A stretch of DNA of 64,000 nucleotides from Tardiphaga sp052076105. Its GTDB lineage: Bacteria; Pseudomonadota; Alphaproteobacteria; Rhizobiales; Xanthobacteraceae. The translations under genes were made by a program, and so were the position numbers. The stretch covers positions 5,146,001-5,210,000 of the forward strand of contig NZ_CP197245.1 of the NCBI RefSeq assembly GCF_052076105.1. Reading direction: 5' to 3'. Within the stretch, counting starts at the first letter, position 1. Each line of letters starts with the position of its first letter. The notes under the pieces are model-generated. The model was not told the DNA's origin, searched no databases, and saw nothing but the letters and a program-made list of their open reading frames with translations. Shown here piece after piece: positions 17,382-25,717 of the stretch.

Positions 17382-19402
17382 GATACGACCTGTGCTGACA
17401 GGAGCTTGGTGCGCTCGGCTTCAGTGTTGATGACCTGATCCACCGAGATGTGGAAATCACGCTTGTAGTTGAAGGTGTGGTAGATGGCGCCGGCCACGAG
17501 CACGACGAAGCACACCGCTGCGAACAGCCACATGTACCAGATCAGCGCGAAACCCAATGCAGTGGCAAAGGCCGACAGGATGATGCCTGCGCCGGTGTTC
17601 TTCGGCATATGGATCGGCTTGAAGCCCTGCAGCGGACGCTGATAACCGCGGCTCTTCATGTCGTACCAGGCGTCATTGTCGTGAACCACCGGGGTGAAAG
17701 CAAAATTGTAGTCCGGCGGAGGCGACGAAGTCGCCCATTCCAGCGTACGCGCATTCCACGGATCGCCAGTGGTGTCGCGCAGCTCGTTGCGCTTCCAGAT
17801 GCTGTAGGCAATCTGCACCAGCAGCGCACCGATGCCGGCTGCGATCAGCAACGCGCCAAGCGCGGCAAGAACGAACCAGATCTGCAGCGACGGATCATCG
17901 AACACGCGAAGGCGACGGGTGACACCCATCAGTCCGAGCACATAGAGCGGCGCGAAAGCCAACCAGAAGCCAGGCACCCAGCACCAGAACGACACCAGCC
18001 CCCAGAACCGGTTCAGCTTGAAGCCAAATGCCTTTGGGAACCAGAAATTGATTGCCGCGAACACGCCGAACACGACGCCACCGATGATGACATTGTGGAA
18101 GTGGGCGATCAGGAACAGCGAGTTATGCAGCACGAAGTCGGCCGGGGGGACCGCGAGCAGAACGCCGGTCATGCCGCCGATCACGAAGGTCAGCATGAAT
18201 GCGATCGTCCACATCATCGGCAGTTCGAACCGGATGCGGCCGCGATACATCGTGAACAGCCAGTTGAATATCTTCGCACCGGTGGGGATCGAGATGATCA
18301 TGGTCGTGATTCCGAAGAAGGAATTCACGCTGGCGCCCGAACCCATGGTGAAGAAGTGATGCAGCCAGACAAGGTAGGACAGAATCGTGATAACGATCGT
18401 GGCGTAGACCATCGAGGTGTAGCCGAACAGCTTCTTGCCCGAAAAGGTCGAGGTCACTTCCGAGAATACTCCGAAGACTGGCAGCACCAGGATGTAGACT
18501 TCCGGGTGACCCCAGATCCAGATCAGGTTCACGTACATCATCGGATTACCGCCGAGATCGTTCGTGAAGAAGTTGGTGCCGACGTAACGGTCGAGCGACA
18601 GCAACACCAGACAGGCGGTGAGGACGGGGAAGGACGCGACGATCAGAACGTTGGTGCAGAGCGAGGTCCAGGTGAAGACCGGCATCTTCATCATGGTCAT
18701 GCCGGGACAGCGCATCTTCACGATGGTCGCGATCAGGTTGATGCCCGACAGCGTCGTGCCGACGCCGGCGACCTGTAGTGCCCAGATATAGTAATCGACA
18801 CCAACGTCGGGACTGTAGCCGAGATTCGACAACGGCGGATAAGCGAGCCAGCCGGTCTTGGCGAATTCACCGACGAACAGCGAGATCATGACGAGGATCG
18901 CACCGCCGGTGGTCATCCAGAAGCTGAAATTGTTGAGGAACGGGAAGGAGACGTCGCGGGCGCCGATCTGCAGCGGCACGATGTAGTTCATCAGACCGGT
19001 GACGAAGGGCATGGCCACGAAGAAGATCATGATCACGCCATGCGCGGTGAACACCTGGTCGTAATGGTGCGCCGGTAGGAAGCCCTCGGAGCCATTGAAA
19101 GCCATCGCCTGCTGGGCGCGCATCATGAGTGCGTCGGCAAAGCCGCGCAGGAACATCACGAGGCCGAGCACCATATACATGATGCCGATCTTCTTGTGAT
19201 CCACGCTGGTGAACCACTCCTTCCAGAGATAACCCCAGAGGCGGAAGTAGGTCAGGCCCGCGACCAGCGCGAGGCCGCCGAGGCAGACGCCCGCAAAAGT
19301 GGCGACGAGAATCGGCTCGTGGAAGGGTAGCGACTCGAACGACAGGCGGCCGAAAATGAGCTTCGCAAGCCCGGTATTTGCCAATGCGGCTGTATCAGAC
19401 AT
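17378..19402 (-). CDS. cyoB: Cytochrome o ubiquinol oxidase subunit I
   Basis: Catalytic subunit holding low-spin haem, high-spin haem and CuB, and reducing oxygen with proton pumping. The 674 residues give about 15 helices, the long quinol-oxidase form. Metal ligands are visible in FTAHGVIMIFFVAMP, WGHPEVYILVLP (His-Tyr crosslink motif), LVWLHHFFTMG (the CuB His pair) and LFLIAHFHNVIIGG (haem ligands). The N-terminal extension before SVDHKKIGIMYM is typical of CyoB. Acts in the inner membrane with CyoA, C and D. The stop overlaps the cyoC start; the gap to cyoA is 14 bases. Confidence 0.96.
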   Translation of the reverse strand: MSDTAALANTGLAKLIFGRLSFESLPFHEPILVATFAGVCLGGLALVAGLTYFRLWGYLWKEWFTSVDHKKIGIMYMVLGLVMFLRGFADALMMRAQQAMAFNGSEGFLPAHHYDQVFTAHGVIMIFFVAMPFVTGLMNYIVPLQIGARDVSFPFLNNFSFWMTTGGAILVMISLFVGEFAKTGWLAYPPLSNLGYSPDVGVDYYIWALQVAGVGTTLSGINLIATIVKMRCPGMTMMKMPVFTWTSLCTNVLIVASFPVLTACLVLLSLDRYVGTNFFTNDLGGNPMMYVNLIWIWGHPEVYILVLPVFGVFSEVTSTFSGKKLFGYTSMVYATIVITILSYLVWLHHFFTMGSGASVNSFFGITTMIISIPTGAKIFNWLFTMYRGRIRFELPMMWTIAFMLTFVIGGMTGVLLAVPPADFVLHNSLFLIAHFHNVIIGGVVFGVFAAINFWFPKAFGFKLNRFWGLVSFWCWVPGFWLAFAPLYVLGLMGVTRRLRVFDDPSLQIWFVLAALGALLIAAGIGALLVQIAYSIWKRNELRDTTGDPWNARTLEWATSSPPPDYNFAFTPVVHDNDAWYDMKSRGYQRPLQGFKPIHMPKNTGAGIILSAFATALGFALIWYMWLFAAVCFVVLVAGAIYHTFNYKRDFHISVDQVINTEAERTKLLSAQVVS

Positions 19403-19416
19403 TTAGATCGACCCGA

Positions 19417-20583
19417 TCAGGTGTTGGAAGCGCGCCGCTCGGCAGGCGACGGCGCAGGCGTGAAATTGAACGGCGCGGGGGCGGCACCCGGGCGCGTGAG
19501 ACCAGCACCTGTGACCGGTGTTGGGTCGAGCGGAGCCGTCGACGAGCGGTGATCGGCTGCTTCGCGTGCCGCCTCGGCGAGGGTGCAGACGCTGGCGACG
19601 TAGTTCTTGGTCGAGCTGGAGCCGTCGAGCATCGAGATATTGTACTTCAGCGGCAGGATGTTGCGGGCGCTGGCGAGACCGAGACCGCCCTTCGCGTCCA
19701 TCGCCATCATCTCGCTCATGCACATCTTGCCGGGCTGGGCGCACATGTTGAGGATCGCCTTGTAGAGGTCAGGCGCGACTTCCTTGTAGAGACGAACCGG
19801 CACGTTCTCGCTGGGCTTTTCGAGCTCCAGATAGGCCTCGCGGCTCAGCGCATCTCTGCTCGCCTTGGCCTTGGCAATCCAGGCATCGAAGCCAGCCTGA
19901 TCGACGCCGTAGAACTTGAAGCGCATGCCGGAGAAGCCGGCGCCGCTATAGTTCGCCGAGAAGCCGTCATAAACGCCGGCCTTGTTGATGACCGCATGCA
20001 GCTTGGTTTCCATTCCGGGCATCGCATAGATCTGACCGGCGAGCGCGGGGATATAGAAAGAGTTCATTACCGACGAGGCAGTGATCTTGAAGCGCACCGG
20101 ACGATCGACGGGCGCGGCCAGTTCATTGACCGTCGCAATGCCGTATTCGGGGTAGAAGAACAGCCACTTCCAGTCGAGCGCGACGACTTCGACCTGCAGC
20201 GGTTCGTTGAGGCTCGCAGCATTACCGGGCGCAATCCGGTCCAGTCGGCGATACGGGTCAAGCAGATGGGTGCTGGACCAGGTCACAGCGCCGAGACAAA
20301 TGATAATCAGGAGGGGCATCGCCCAGATGACCAGCTCGAGATGGGTCGAGTGATCCCAGTCTGGCTCATATTTGGCGGCCGTATTCGATTGCCGATACTT
20401 CCAGGCAAAGAACACGATCAGCGCCATCACCGGCACGATGATCAGCAGCATCAGCACGGTGGAAATCACCACGAGATCGCGCTGCTGCACTGCGATGTCG
20501 CCCGCAGGATTCATCACAACGAAATTGCATCCGCCCAGCAAGGCAACCAAGGGCAGCAAGAGAAGGATCCGTAGGCGGCTCAA
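19417..20583 (-). CDS. cyoA: Cytochrome o ubiquinol oxidase subunit II
   Basis: Membrane-anchored subunit II with a periplasmic cupredoxin-like domain. The frame is open to 20685, but a TTG start at 20583 gives a textbook lipoprotein signal (MSRLRILLLLPLVALLGGC) and has AGG 7 bases upstream; 388 residues result. Two helices follow (VVISTVLMLLIIVPVMALIVFFAW and LVIWAMPLLIIICLGAV). The CuA ligand set is absent, as expected for a quinol oxidase rather than a cytochrome c oxidase (SFYIPALAGQIYAMPGMETKL). First gene of cyoABCD-surf1. Confidence 0.93.
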   Translation of the reverse strand: MSRLRILLLLPLVALLGGCNFVVMNPAGDIAVQQRDLVVISTVLMLLIIVPVMALIVFFAWKYRQSNTAAKYEPDWDHSTHLELVIWAMPLLIIICLGAVTWSSTHLLDPYRRLDRIAPGNAASLNEPLQVEVVALDWKWLFFYPEYGIATVNELAAPVDRPVRFKITASSVMNSFYIPALAGQIYAMPGMETKLHAVINKAGVYDGFSANYSGAGFSGMRFKFYGVDQAGFDAWIAKAKASRDALSREAYLELEKPSENVPVRLYKEVAPDLYKAILNMCAQPGKMCMSEMMAMDAKGGLGLASARNILPLKYNISMLDGSSSTKNYVASVCTLAEAAREAADHRSSTAPLDPTPVTGAGLTRPGAAPAPFNFTPAPSPAERRASNT

Positions 20584-20645
20584 GGTGTTACCTATTTCAT
20601 AGTGACGGTTCTCGCGCACGGTTAGGCGCATTTGCTGCAGGGCAA

Positions 20646-20666
20646 CATTGGACAATTTGTCCAATG
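20646..20666. promoter_or_regulatory. Perfect 10-base inverted repeat between cyoA and the MFS gene
   Basis: Arms CATTGGACAA and TTGTCCAATG flank a single central T. The site is 63 bases upstream of the chosen cyoA start and 96 bases upstream of the MFS ATG, in a 178-base divergent promoter region. The symmetry suggests a dimeric regulator controlling one or both genes. I cannot match it to a known consensus, and it is not a FixK/FNR box. Confidence 0.6.
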
Positions 20667-20761
20667 GTTCGGAGACGCCGTTCACGACAAATCGTCAACC
20701 TCGCGTCGCCCTTTGGGCGTCGATTGCATTACTTTCAACACACCACCGACGGATAGAAAAA

Positions 20762-22096
20762 ATGGCGCAGACGTCATCGACGATGGAACAGGATGCGCGC
20801 CTTCTGCACGCGGATGGCCACGGTGAGGTCAACCCGGGCGAGATCGCCATCGGCGTCGTCATCGGCCGAACGTCCGAGTTCTTCGATTTTTTCGTCTATG
20901 CGATCGCCTCTGTGCTGGTGTTTCCGAAGCTCGTCTTCCCCCACCTCGATCCCTTGACTGGCACTCTCTATTCCTTTGCGATCTTTGCGCTGGCCTTCAT
21001 CGCCCGCCCGATCGGCACGATGATCTTCACGGCCATCGACCGCAGCCAGGGCAAGGGCGCGAAGCTGACCATCGCGCTGTTCCTGCTCGGCGTCGCCACC
21101 GTCGCCATCGCCTTCCTGCCCGGTTACGAATCCATCGGCATTACCTCGGCCTGGCTGCTCGCCGCGGCGCGTATCGGTCAGGGCATTTCCTGGGGCGGCA
21201 CATGGGACGGCCTTGCTTCGCTGCTGGCGCTGAATGCGCCGGAGGGCAAGAAGGGCTGGTACGCCATGATCCCGCAGCTCGGCGCGCCGATCGGTTTGCT
21301 GGTGGCCAGCGCGCTGTTCGCCTTCTTCGTCGACACCCTGTCCGCTGAAGACTTCCTCGACTGGGGCTGGCGTTATCCGTTCTTCGTCGCTTTCGCCATC
21401 AATGTCGTCGCGCTGTTCGCACGTCTGCGCATGGTGGTGACGCCGGGCTATACGGAACTGTTCGAAGCCCGTGAACTCGAGCCGTCCTCGGTCACCGAGA
21501 CCATTGCCCAGCAGGGCCGCACCGTCGTCATCGGCGCCTTCGCACCGCTGGCGAGCTTCGCGCTGTTCCACATGGTCACGGTGTTTCCGCTCTCATGGGT
21601 ATTCCTGTTCACCCGCGAAGCCCCCGGCCGCTTCCTGCTCGTCGAATGTATTGGCGCCGTGTTCGGCATCATCGCCATGATCGTTTCGGGCTACGTCGCC
21701 GACAGGGTCGGCCGCCGCACGCTGCTGACCGGTTCGGCGATTGCCATCGCCGTGTTCAGCGGCTTCGCACCGCAGATGCTGGACGGCGGCATCGTCGGCG
21801 AACTGGCCTTCATGGTGACCGGCTTCATTCTGCTCGGCCTGTCGCTCGGTCAGTCGTCCGGCTCGGTCGCATCGAGCTTCTCGAAGCGCTTCCGCTATAC
21901 GGGTTCGGCGCTCACCACGGACCTTGCCTGGCTGTTCGGCGCCGGCTTCGCGCCGTTCGTAGCGCTGGTGATGTCGAGCCGCTTCGGCCTGTCGTCATCG
22001 GGCGTCTATCTGCTGTCGGGCGCGGTCATGACCCTGCTTGCGATCTCGATCAACCGGCAGTTCGCCAGCCGCGATGCCTCGGCGATCCAGCCGTAA
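20762..22096 (+). CDS. MFS transporter, metabolite:H+ symporter type
   Basis: Twelve-helix secondary transporter of 444 residues. The N-terminus (GVVIGRTSEFFDFFVYAIAS, then LYSFAIFALAFIARPIGTMIF) and the first cytoplasmic loop (DRSQGKGAKLTIALFLLGVAT) resemble the ProP/ShiA/PcaT group that imports organic acids or osmolytes with protons; the substrate is unknown. ATG 20762 (MAQTSSTMEQDARLL) is preferred over the upstream ATG at 20648, which would run through the palindrome. It is divergent from cyoA and ends at a strong bidirectional terminator. Confidence 0.88.
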   Translation: MAQTSSTMEQDARLLHADGHGEVNPGEIAIGVVIGRTSEFFDFFVYAIASVLVFPKLVFPHLDPLTGTLYSFAIFALAFIARPIGTMIFTAIDRSQGKGAKLTIALFLLGVATVAIAFLPGYESIGITSAWLLAAARIGQGISWGGTWDGLASLLALNAPEGKKGWYAMIPQLGAPIGLLVASALFAFFVDTLSAEDFLDWGWRYPFFVAFAINVVALFARLRMVVTPGYTELFEARELEPSSVTETIAQQGRTVVIGAFAPLASFALFHMVTVFPLSWVFLFTREAPGRFLLVECIGAVFGIIAMIVSGYVADRVGRRTLLTGSAIAIAVFSGFAPQMLDGGIVGELAFMVTGFILLGLSLGQSSGSVASSFSKRFRYTGSALTTDLAWLFGAGFAPFVALVMSSRFGLSSSGVYLLSGAVMTLLAISINRQFASRDASAIQP

Positions 22097-22115
22097 GCAA
22101 CATCGCCACTAAAAG

Positions 22116-22149
22116 AAGGGCCTCGGTTCTGATCAGAACCGAGGCCCTT
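22116..22149. terminator. Bidirectional rho-independent terminator
   Basis: A perfect 17-base-arm palindrome (arm AAGGGCCTCGGTTCTGA, mirrored through the TGATCA centre) is followed by TTTTGTTT on the plus strand and has AAAAG on the other side. It lies 19 bases after the MFS stop and about 50 bases beyond the ccoS stop, so it can end both converging transcripts. Confidence 0.9.
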
Positions 22150-22200
22150 TTGTTTGCACGTTTCCCAACGCGAACCGGCACTCCCCCGCGCGAAAGCGCT

Positions 22201-22356
22201 CTAGTGCGACAGCGGCACATCGTCCTGATGCAGGATGCGTTCAGCGGCGCCTTGCAGATCGTCATACTGACCTGATTTCAGCGACCACAGGAACGCCGCG
22301 AGGCCGCACAGACCAAGCCCGATGGCGATCGGGATCAGATAGAAATAGTCCGTCAT
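22201..22356 (-). CDS. ccoS: cbb3 oxidase maturation protein CcoS/FixS
   Basis: A 51-residue protein with one N-terminal helix: MTDYFYLIPIAIGLGLCGLA, then AFLWSLKSGQYDDLQGAAER and a short acidic tail ending VPLSH. This is the classic CcoS form, in which the helix is followed by W-x-L-K-S-G-Q-Y/F-D-D. It is needed to insert the redox-active cofactors into CcoN. The ATG overlaps the ccoI stop (ATGA), as in most ccoGHIS operons. The gene is very short and easily missed. Confidence 0.93.
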   Translation of the reverse strand: MTDYFYLIPIAIGLGLCGLAAFLWSLKSGQYDDLQGAAERILHQDDVPLSH

Positions 22357-24617
22357 TCCGCCGGCTCCATTCTGACCGACATCCCCGGCGTTGATGCGCT
22401 TGCGCCCTGAGGCTTCTCGGATTTGCCGCGGCCACGCAGCCGCAGCGCATTGGCCACCACCACGACGGACGAGCCGGACATCGCGATGGCTGCGACCAGC
22501 GGCGTGACGTGGCCCATGATCGCGATCGGTACCGCAATGAGATTGTAGCCGACCGCGAGCGCGAGATTCTGCCGCACCAGATGCCCTGCCTCGCGCGAAA
22601 CCGCGATTGCCTGCGACACGGCCGACAGATCCTCGCGCAGGAAGACGAGATCTGCGGCGTTACGCCCGACATCGGCAGCCGATGCCGGCGCCATCGACGC
22701 ATGCGCGGCCATGAGCGCCGGCGTGTCATTCAAGCCGTCGCCAACCATCAGGACCTTCTTGCCGGCGGATGCCAGCTCTGCCACATGGGCCGCTTTGCCG
22801 CCCGGCAGCACGCCTGCGAAATACGGCACACCCATGCCGCTGGCAAGCATCCGCACAGGCGTCTCACGATCTCCCGAGACAACCCCGACAGCCAGCCCGT
22901 CGCGCTTCAATTCGCCGACCGTCTCGGCTGCGCCCGCGCGCAACCGATCCTCGAAGCGGAAATCCACCACGCATTGTCCATCGCGCGACAGCACCACGGA
23001 GGAACCATCGAGATCCATGTTGCTGGTATCGGCGAGGGCCCATTCCGGCCGACCGAGACGGAACACGCTGCCGCCGAGGCGCGCTTCCATGCCGCAGCCG
23101 GGATGTTCGGAAACATCATCTAGCGCGATCGGAGCCTGCGCCGTCGGAACGACCGCAGCGAGCGCGCGCGAATAAGGATGACGCGAATATGCGGCAACCG
23201 CGCCGGCCAGCGCCAACGTCGCGGGCGCGATCGTCACCGCATTGACGACACGCGGATTGCCTAGCGTCAGCGTACCGGTCTTGTCGAACACCACCGTATC
23301 GACTTCGGCGAGGCGCTCCAGCGCGCCGCCATCCCTGATCATGATGCCATTCTCGAACAGCCGCCGTGCGGCGACGACCTGCACCATCGGCACGGCAAGA
23401 CCAAGCGCACAGGGACAGGTGATGATAAGCACTGCGACCGCAATAGTGATGGCATGGTGCCAATCACCTTCGGCAAACATCCAGCCAGCCAGCGTGATGG
23501 CCGCGGTCAGATGCACGACCGGCGCATAGAGCCCCGCCGCACGGTCAGCGATCCGGCGATAGACCGAACGGCCCTGCTCCGCAGCTTCCATCATCCGCAG
23601 CATCTCGGCCAGGAACGAATCGTTGGCGGAAGCTATCGCGGTAATCGTCAGCGGTCCTGTCAGATTCAGCGTGCCGGCGCGCAGTATCGACCCCGGCAGT
23701 GCCGGCTGCGGCACGCTCTCACCGGTGACCAGCGAGACATCGAGCTCGGACAAACCTTTGGCGACCTGCGAATCGACCGGCACGCGCTCGCCGGCAGCGA
23801 GCATGATGGTCATACCCGGCGTGATTTCGCCGACCGGCAGATAGATCTGCGCACCGTCACTCTGCAGAACCAGCGCACCGCGCGCCGCCAGACGCGCGAG
23901 CCCCTTGACTGCGACACGTGCGCGCTCACGCATCATGTGATCGAGCGTGCGGCCGATCAACAAGAAGAACAATAGTGTCACCGACGCATCAAAATAGGCA
24001 TGCGGACCATGAATCGCGGTCTCGTACAGGCTCATGCCGAAGGCCAGCAACACGCCGAGAGAAATTGGCACATCCATATTGGTGCGACCGTGACGCAGCG
24101 CCTGCCAGGCCGAGCGAAAGAATACCCGGCCGGAATAGATCAGCGTCGGCAGCGCGATCAGCGCAGAGATGCCGTGGAACAGATCGCGTGTCGCGGGCTC
24201 GGCACCGGACCACACCGAGACCGACAGCAACATGATATTGCTCGCCGCAAAACCCGACACCGCGAGCGCACGGATCAGCTCCGACAGCGTTGTATCCGTG
24301 GCATCGCCATCGACCTCGAACAGATGCGCTTCATAGCCAACATTGCGCAGCGTTTCGATGAAGGGCGGCGGCGCGGCATCGGCGCGCCATTTGATGGTGA
24401 CGCGCCTGGTCGAGAGATTCACCCGTGCCCAGGTCACGCCGTCGAGCGCGCCGAGCGCCTTCTCAACGGTGCGGATACAGGCGCCGCAGTGAACGTCCGG
24501 CACGGAGAGATCGGTCTGCCTCAAACCGCCGGCAATGCTGCGGCTGACCAGCAGGACTTCGCGCGGATCCGGCGCCGCCAGCATTGCCAATTCTGCTCCT
24601 GAGCCACAGCAACTCAT
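22353..24617 (-). CDS. ccoI: Copper-translocating P1B-type ATPase CcoI/FixI
   Basis: Inner-membrane ATPase of 754 residues that supplies copper for the cbb3 oxidase. In order: Cys-rich start (MSCCGSG), heavy-metal-associated domain with CxxC (VHCGACIRTVEKAL), membrane helices, actuator loop (VTGESVPQP), the ion-binding CPCALGLAVPM, phosphorylation site DKTGTLTLG and hinge GDGLNDTPAL. The family member next to ccoS and ccoP is CcoI rather than a detoxifying CopA. The usual partners CcoG and CcoH are not in the window. A palindromic repeat precedes it at 24641-24687. Confidence 0.95.
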   Translation of the reverse strand: MSCCGSGAELAMLAAPDPREVLLVSRSIAGGLRQTDLSVPDVHCGACIRTVEKALGALDGVTWARVNLSTRRVTIKWRADAAPPPFIETLRNVGYEAHLFEVDGDATDTTLSELIRALAVSGFAASNIMLLSVSVWSGAEPATRDLFHGISALIALPTLIYSGRVFFRSAWQALRHGRTNMDVPISLGVLLAFGMSLYETAIHGPHAYFDASVTLLFFLLIGRTLDHMMRERARVAVKGLARLAARGALVLQSDGAQIYLPVGEITPGMTIMLAAGERVPVDSQVAKGLSELDVSLVTGESVPQPALPGSILRAGTLNLTGPLTITAIASANDSFLAEMLRMMEAAEQGRSVYRRIADRAAGLYAPVVHLTAAITLAGWMFAEGDWHHAITIAVAVLIITCPCALGLAVPMVQVVAARRLFENGIMIRDGGALERLAEVDTVVFDKTGTLTLGNPRVVNAVTIAPATLALAGAVAAYSRHPYSRALAAVVPTAQAPIALDDVSEHPGCGMEARLGGSVFRLGRPEWALADTSNMDLDGSSVVLSRDGQCVVDFRFEDRLRAGAAETVGELKRDGLAVGVVSGDRETPVRMLASGMGVPYFAGVLPGGKAAHVAELASAGKKVLMVGDGLNDTPALMAAHASMAPASAADVGRNAADLVFLREDLSAVSQAIAVSREAGHLVRQNLALAVGYNLIAVPIAIMGHVTPLVAAIAMSGSSVVVVANALRLRGRGKSEKPQGASASTPGMSVRMEPAE

Positions 24618-24640
24618 CGGAGACCTCGTTTCTCACTCTG

Positions 24641-24687
24641 AGCATGATCCTTTCGGAACACCGGCTCCCACTTTTCCGGATCATGCT
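24641..24687. repeat. Rhizobial-type intergenic palindrome (AGCATGATCC...GGATCATGCT)
   Basis: A 47-base imperfect palindrome with arms AGCATGATCC and GGATCATGCT and a middle of the form TTTCGGAA...CACTTTTCC. Sequences of this form are a familiar short intergenic repeat in many Rhizobiales. It fills most of the 70-base gap between ccoI and the DUF2189 gene and abuts the latter's stop codon, so it could act as an RNA hairpin that stabilises or stops the upstream cco transcript. Confidence 0.85.
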
Positions 24688-25488
24688 TTAGCTAGTCACC
24701 TCAACACCTGGCTTCATCGCCACATAGGCGTGCCATGTCCCGTGACCAAGCACGGGAAACACAACGATCATACCGAGCAGACCGGTCATGACATTGATCA
24801 AGAACAAAGCCAGGGCGATTCCCGCCCAGGTCAGCATGACCGGCAGATTGGCCCAGACCATCCCCATGCTCGTGCCCATGGCGGTGAGCGCATCGACACG
24901 TTCGTTGAGCAGCATGGGAATGGCGAACACGCTGATCGCAAAGGAGAATGCCGCAAAGATGCCGCCGACCGCGGTGCCAGCGATCAGCATCGCCCAGCCG
25001 ACGGGTGTAGTGAACAGCATGGCCGCAACACCATCGAGGCCGGGAAACGGGTTCATGCCAAAAAATAGCGCGTAGATGATCACCGCGGCGCGGATCCAGA
25101 CCAGCATCAGCGAGCACAACAAGAGGCCCGCAAACAGCACCTGCCCGCCTGACTTCGGCCGGACGAGAATCATCTGCAGTAGCGACACCCGCTCATTGGC
25201 GGCGATCCGGCGACTCTTCTCATAGAGCCCGATGGCGAGCACCGGGCCGACCACCATGAAGCCGGCAAAGGCCGGAAACAGGATGTAGTCCCAGCCGAAG
25301 GCGAACAGCCCGCCGACCAGCACGACCGAGATAACAAAAACCAACGCGCCATATGCGAGGCTGACAGATGGCCAAATCGTCAGATCGCGCCAGCCGGCTT
25401 TGAGCCAGTCAAAAGCGACGGATGGCGCGACATGGCGATTCCACGACGCTGAGGGTGGCAACGGAGGGGCAACGGCTGGAAGATCCAT
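24688..25488 (-). CDS. DUF2189-type integral membrane protein
   Basis: Membrane protein of 266 residues with six or so helices and no charged active-site pattern. The N-terminal soluble part (VAPSVAFDWLKAGWRDL) and the following SLAYGALVFVISVVLVGG and FPAFAGFMVVGPVLAIGLYEKSRR fit the DUF2189 family, whose function is unknown to me. Start: ATG 25488 (MDLPAVAPPLPPSASW) with GAGGTTGAAG upstream; the longer frame to 25632 overlaps the preceding small gene. It lies inside the cbb3 cluster, between the 70-residue protein and ccoI, where ccoG/ccoH would normally stand, so a role in oxidase assembly or membrane placement is possible but unproven. Confidence 0.8.
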   Translation of the reverse strand: MDLPAVAPPLPPSASWNRHVAPSVAFDWLKAGWRDLTIWPSVSLAYGALVFVISVVLVGGLFAFGWDYILFPAFAGFMVVGPVLAIGLYEKSRRIAANERVSLLQMILVRPKSGGQVLFAGLLLCSLMLVWIRAAVIIYALFFGMNPFPGLDGVAAMLFTTPVGWAMLIAGTAVGGIFAAFSFAISVFAIPMLLNERVDALTAMGTSMGMVWANLPVMLTWAGIALALFLINVMTGLLGMIVVFPVLGHGTWHAYVAMKPGVEVTS

Positions 25489-25504
25489 CTTCAACCTCGC
25501 AATC

Positions 25505-25717
25505 TCAATGACGCGGTGTGCATGACGAGGATGCCGCACTGAATTTGCCGACTTCCGCGGCACTGGCGCCGCGCCTGACGTGATCGATGCAATCGGGCTG
25601 CGACGAGAACGCCACATAGACCAGATGAACATTGGCCATCAGCACCAGCAGCAGACCGGCAGCAACCGCCATCCAGATCCAGACCTTCGCGTTGACGTGC
25701 TTCGCTGCTGCACTCAT
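25505..25717 (-). CDS. 70-residue membrane protein in the cbb3 operon
   Basis: Single-helix protein (KVWIWMAVAAGLLLVLMANVHLVYVAF) followed by a short tail with a Cys in SQPDCIDHVRRG and a second Cys near the end (SSSCTPRH). The start overlaps the ccoP stop by 4 bases, so it is translated with the oxidase subunits. I do not recognise a named family. Its place after ccoP is where ccoG/ccoH usually begin, and a truncated FixH-like protein or a new accessory subunit are both conceivable. The overlap and hydrophobic layout argue that it is real. Confidence 0.75.
   Translation of the reverse strand: MSAAAKHVNAKVWIWMAVAAGLLLVLMANVHLVYVAFSSQPDCIDHVRRGASAAEVGKFSAASSSCTPRH

Noticed and set aside
17450..18778. 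A 442-codon plus-strand frame over the cyoB gene
   Set aside because: It is the antisense of cyoB, rich in His/Asp/Arg from high-GC complement codons, with no family resemblance.
22262..22729. A 155-codon minus-strand frame over the end of ccoI
   Set aside because: Out of frame with ccoI and ccoS; the true short gene here is ccoS at 22201-22356.
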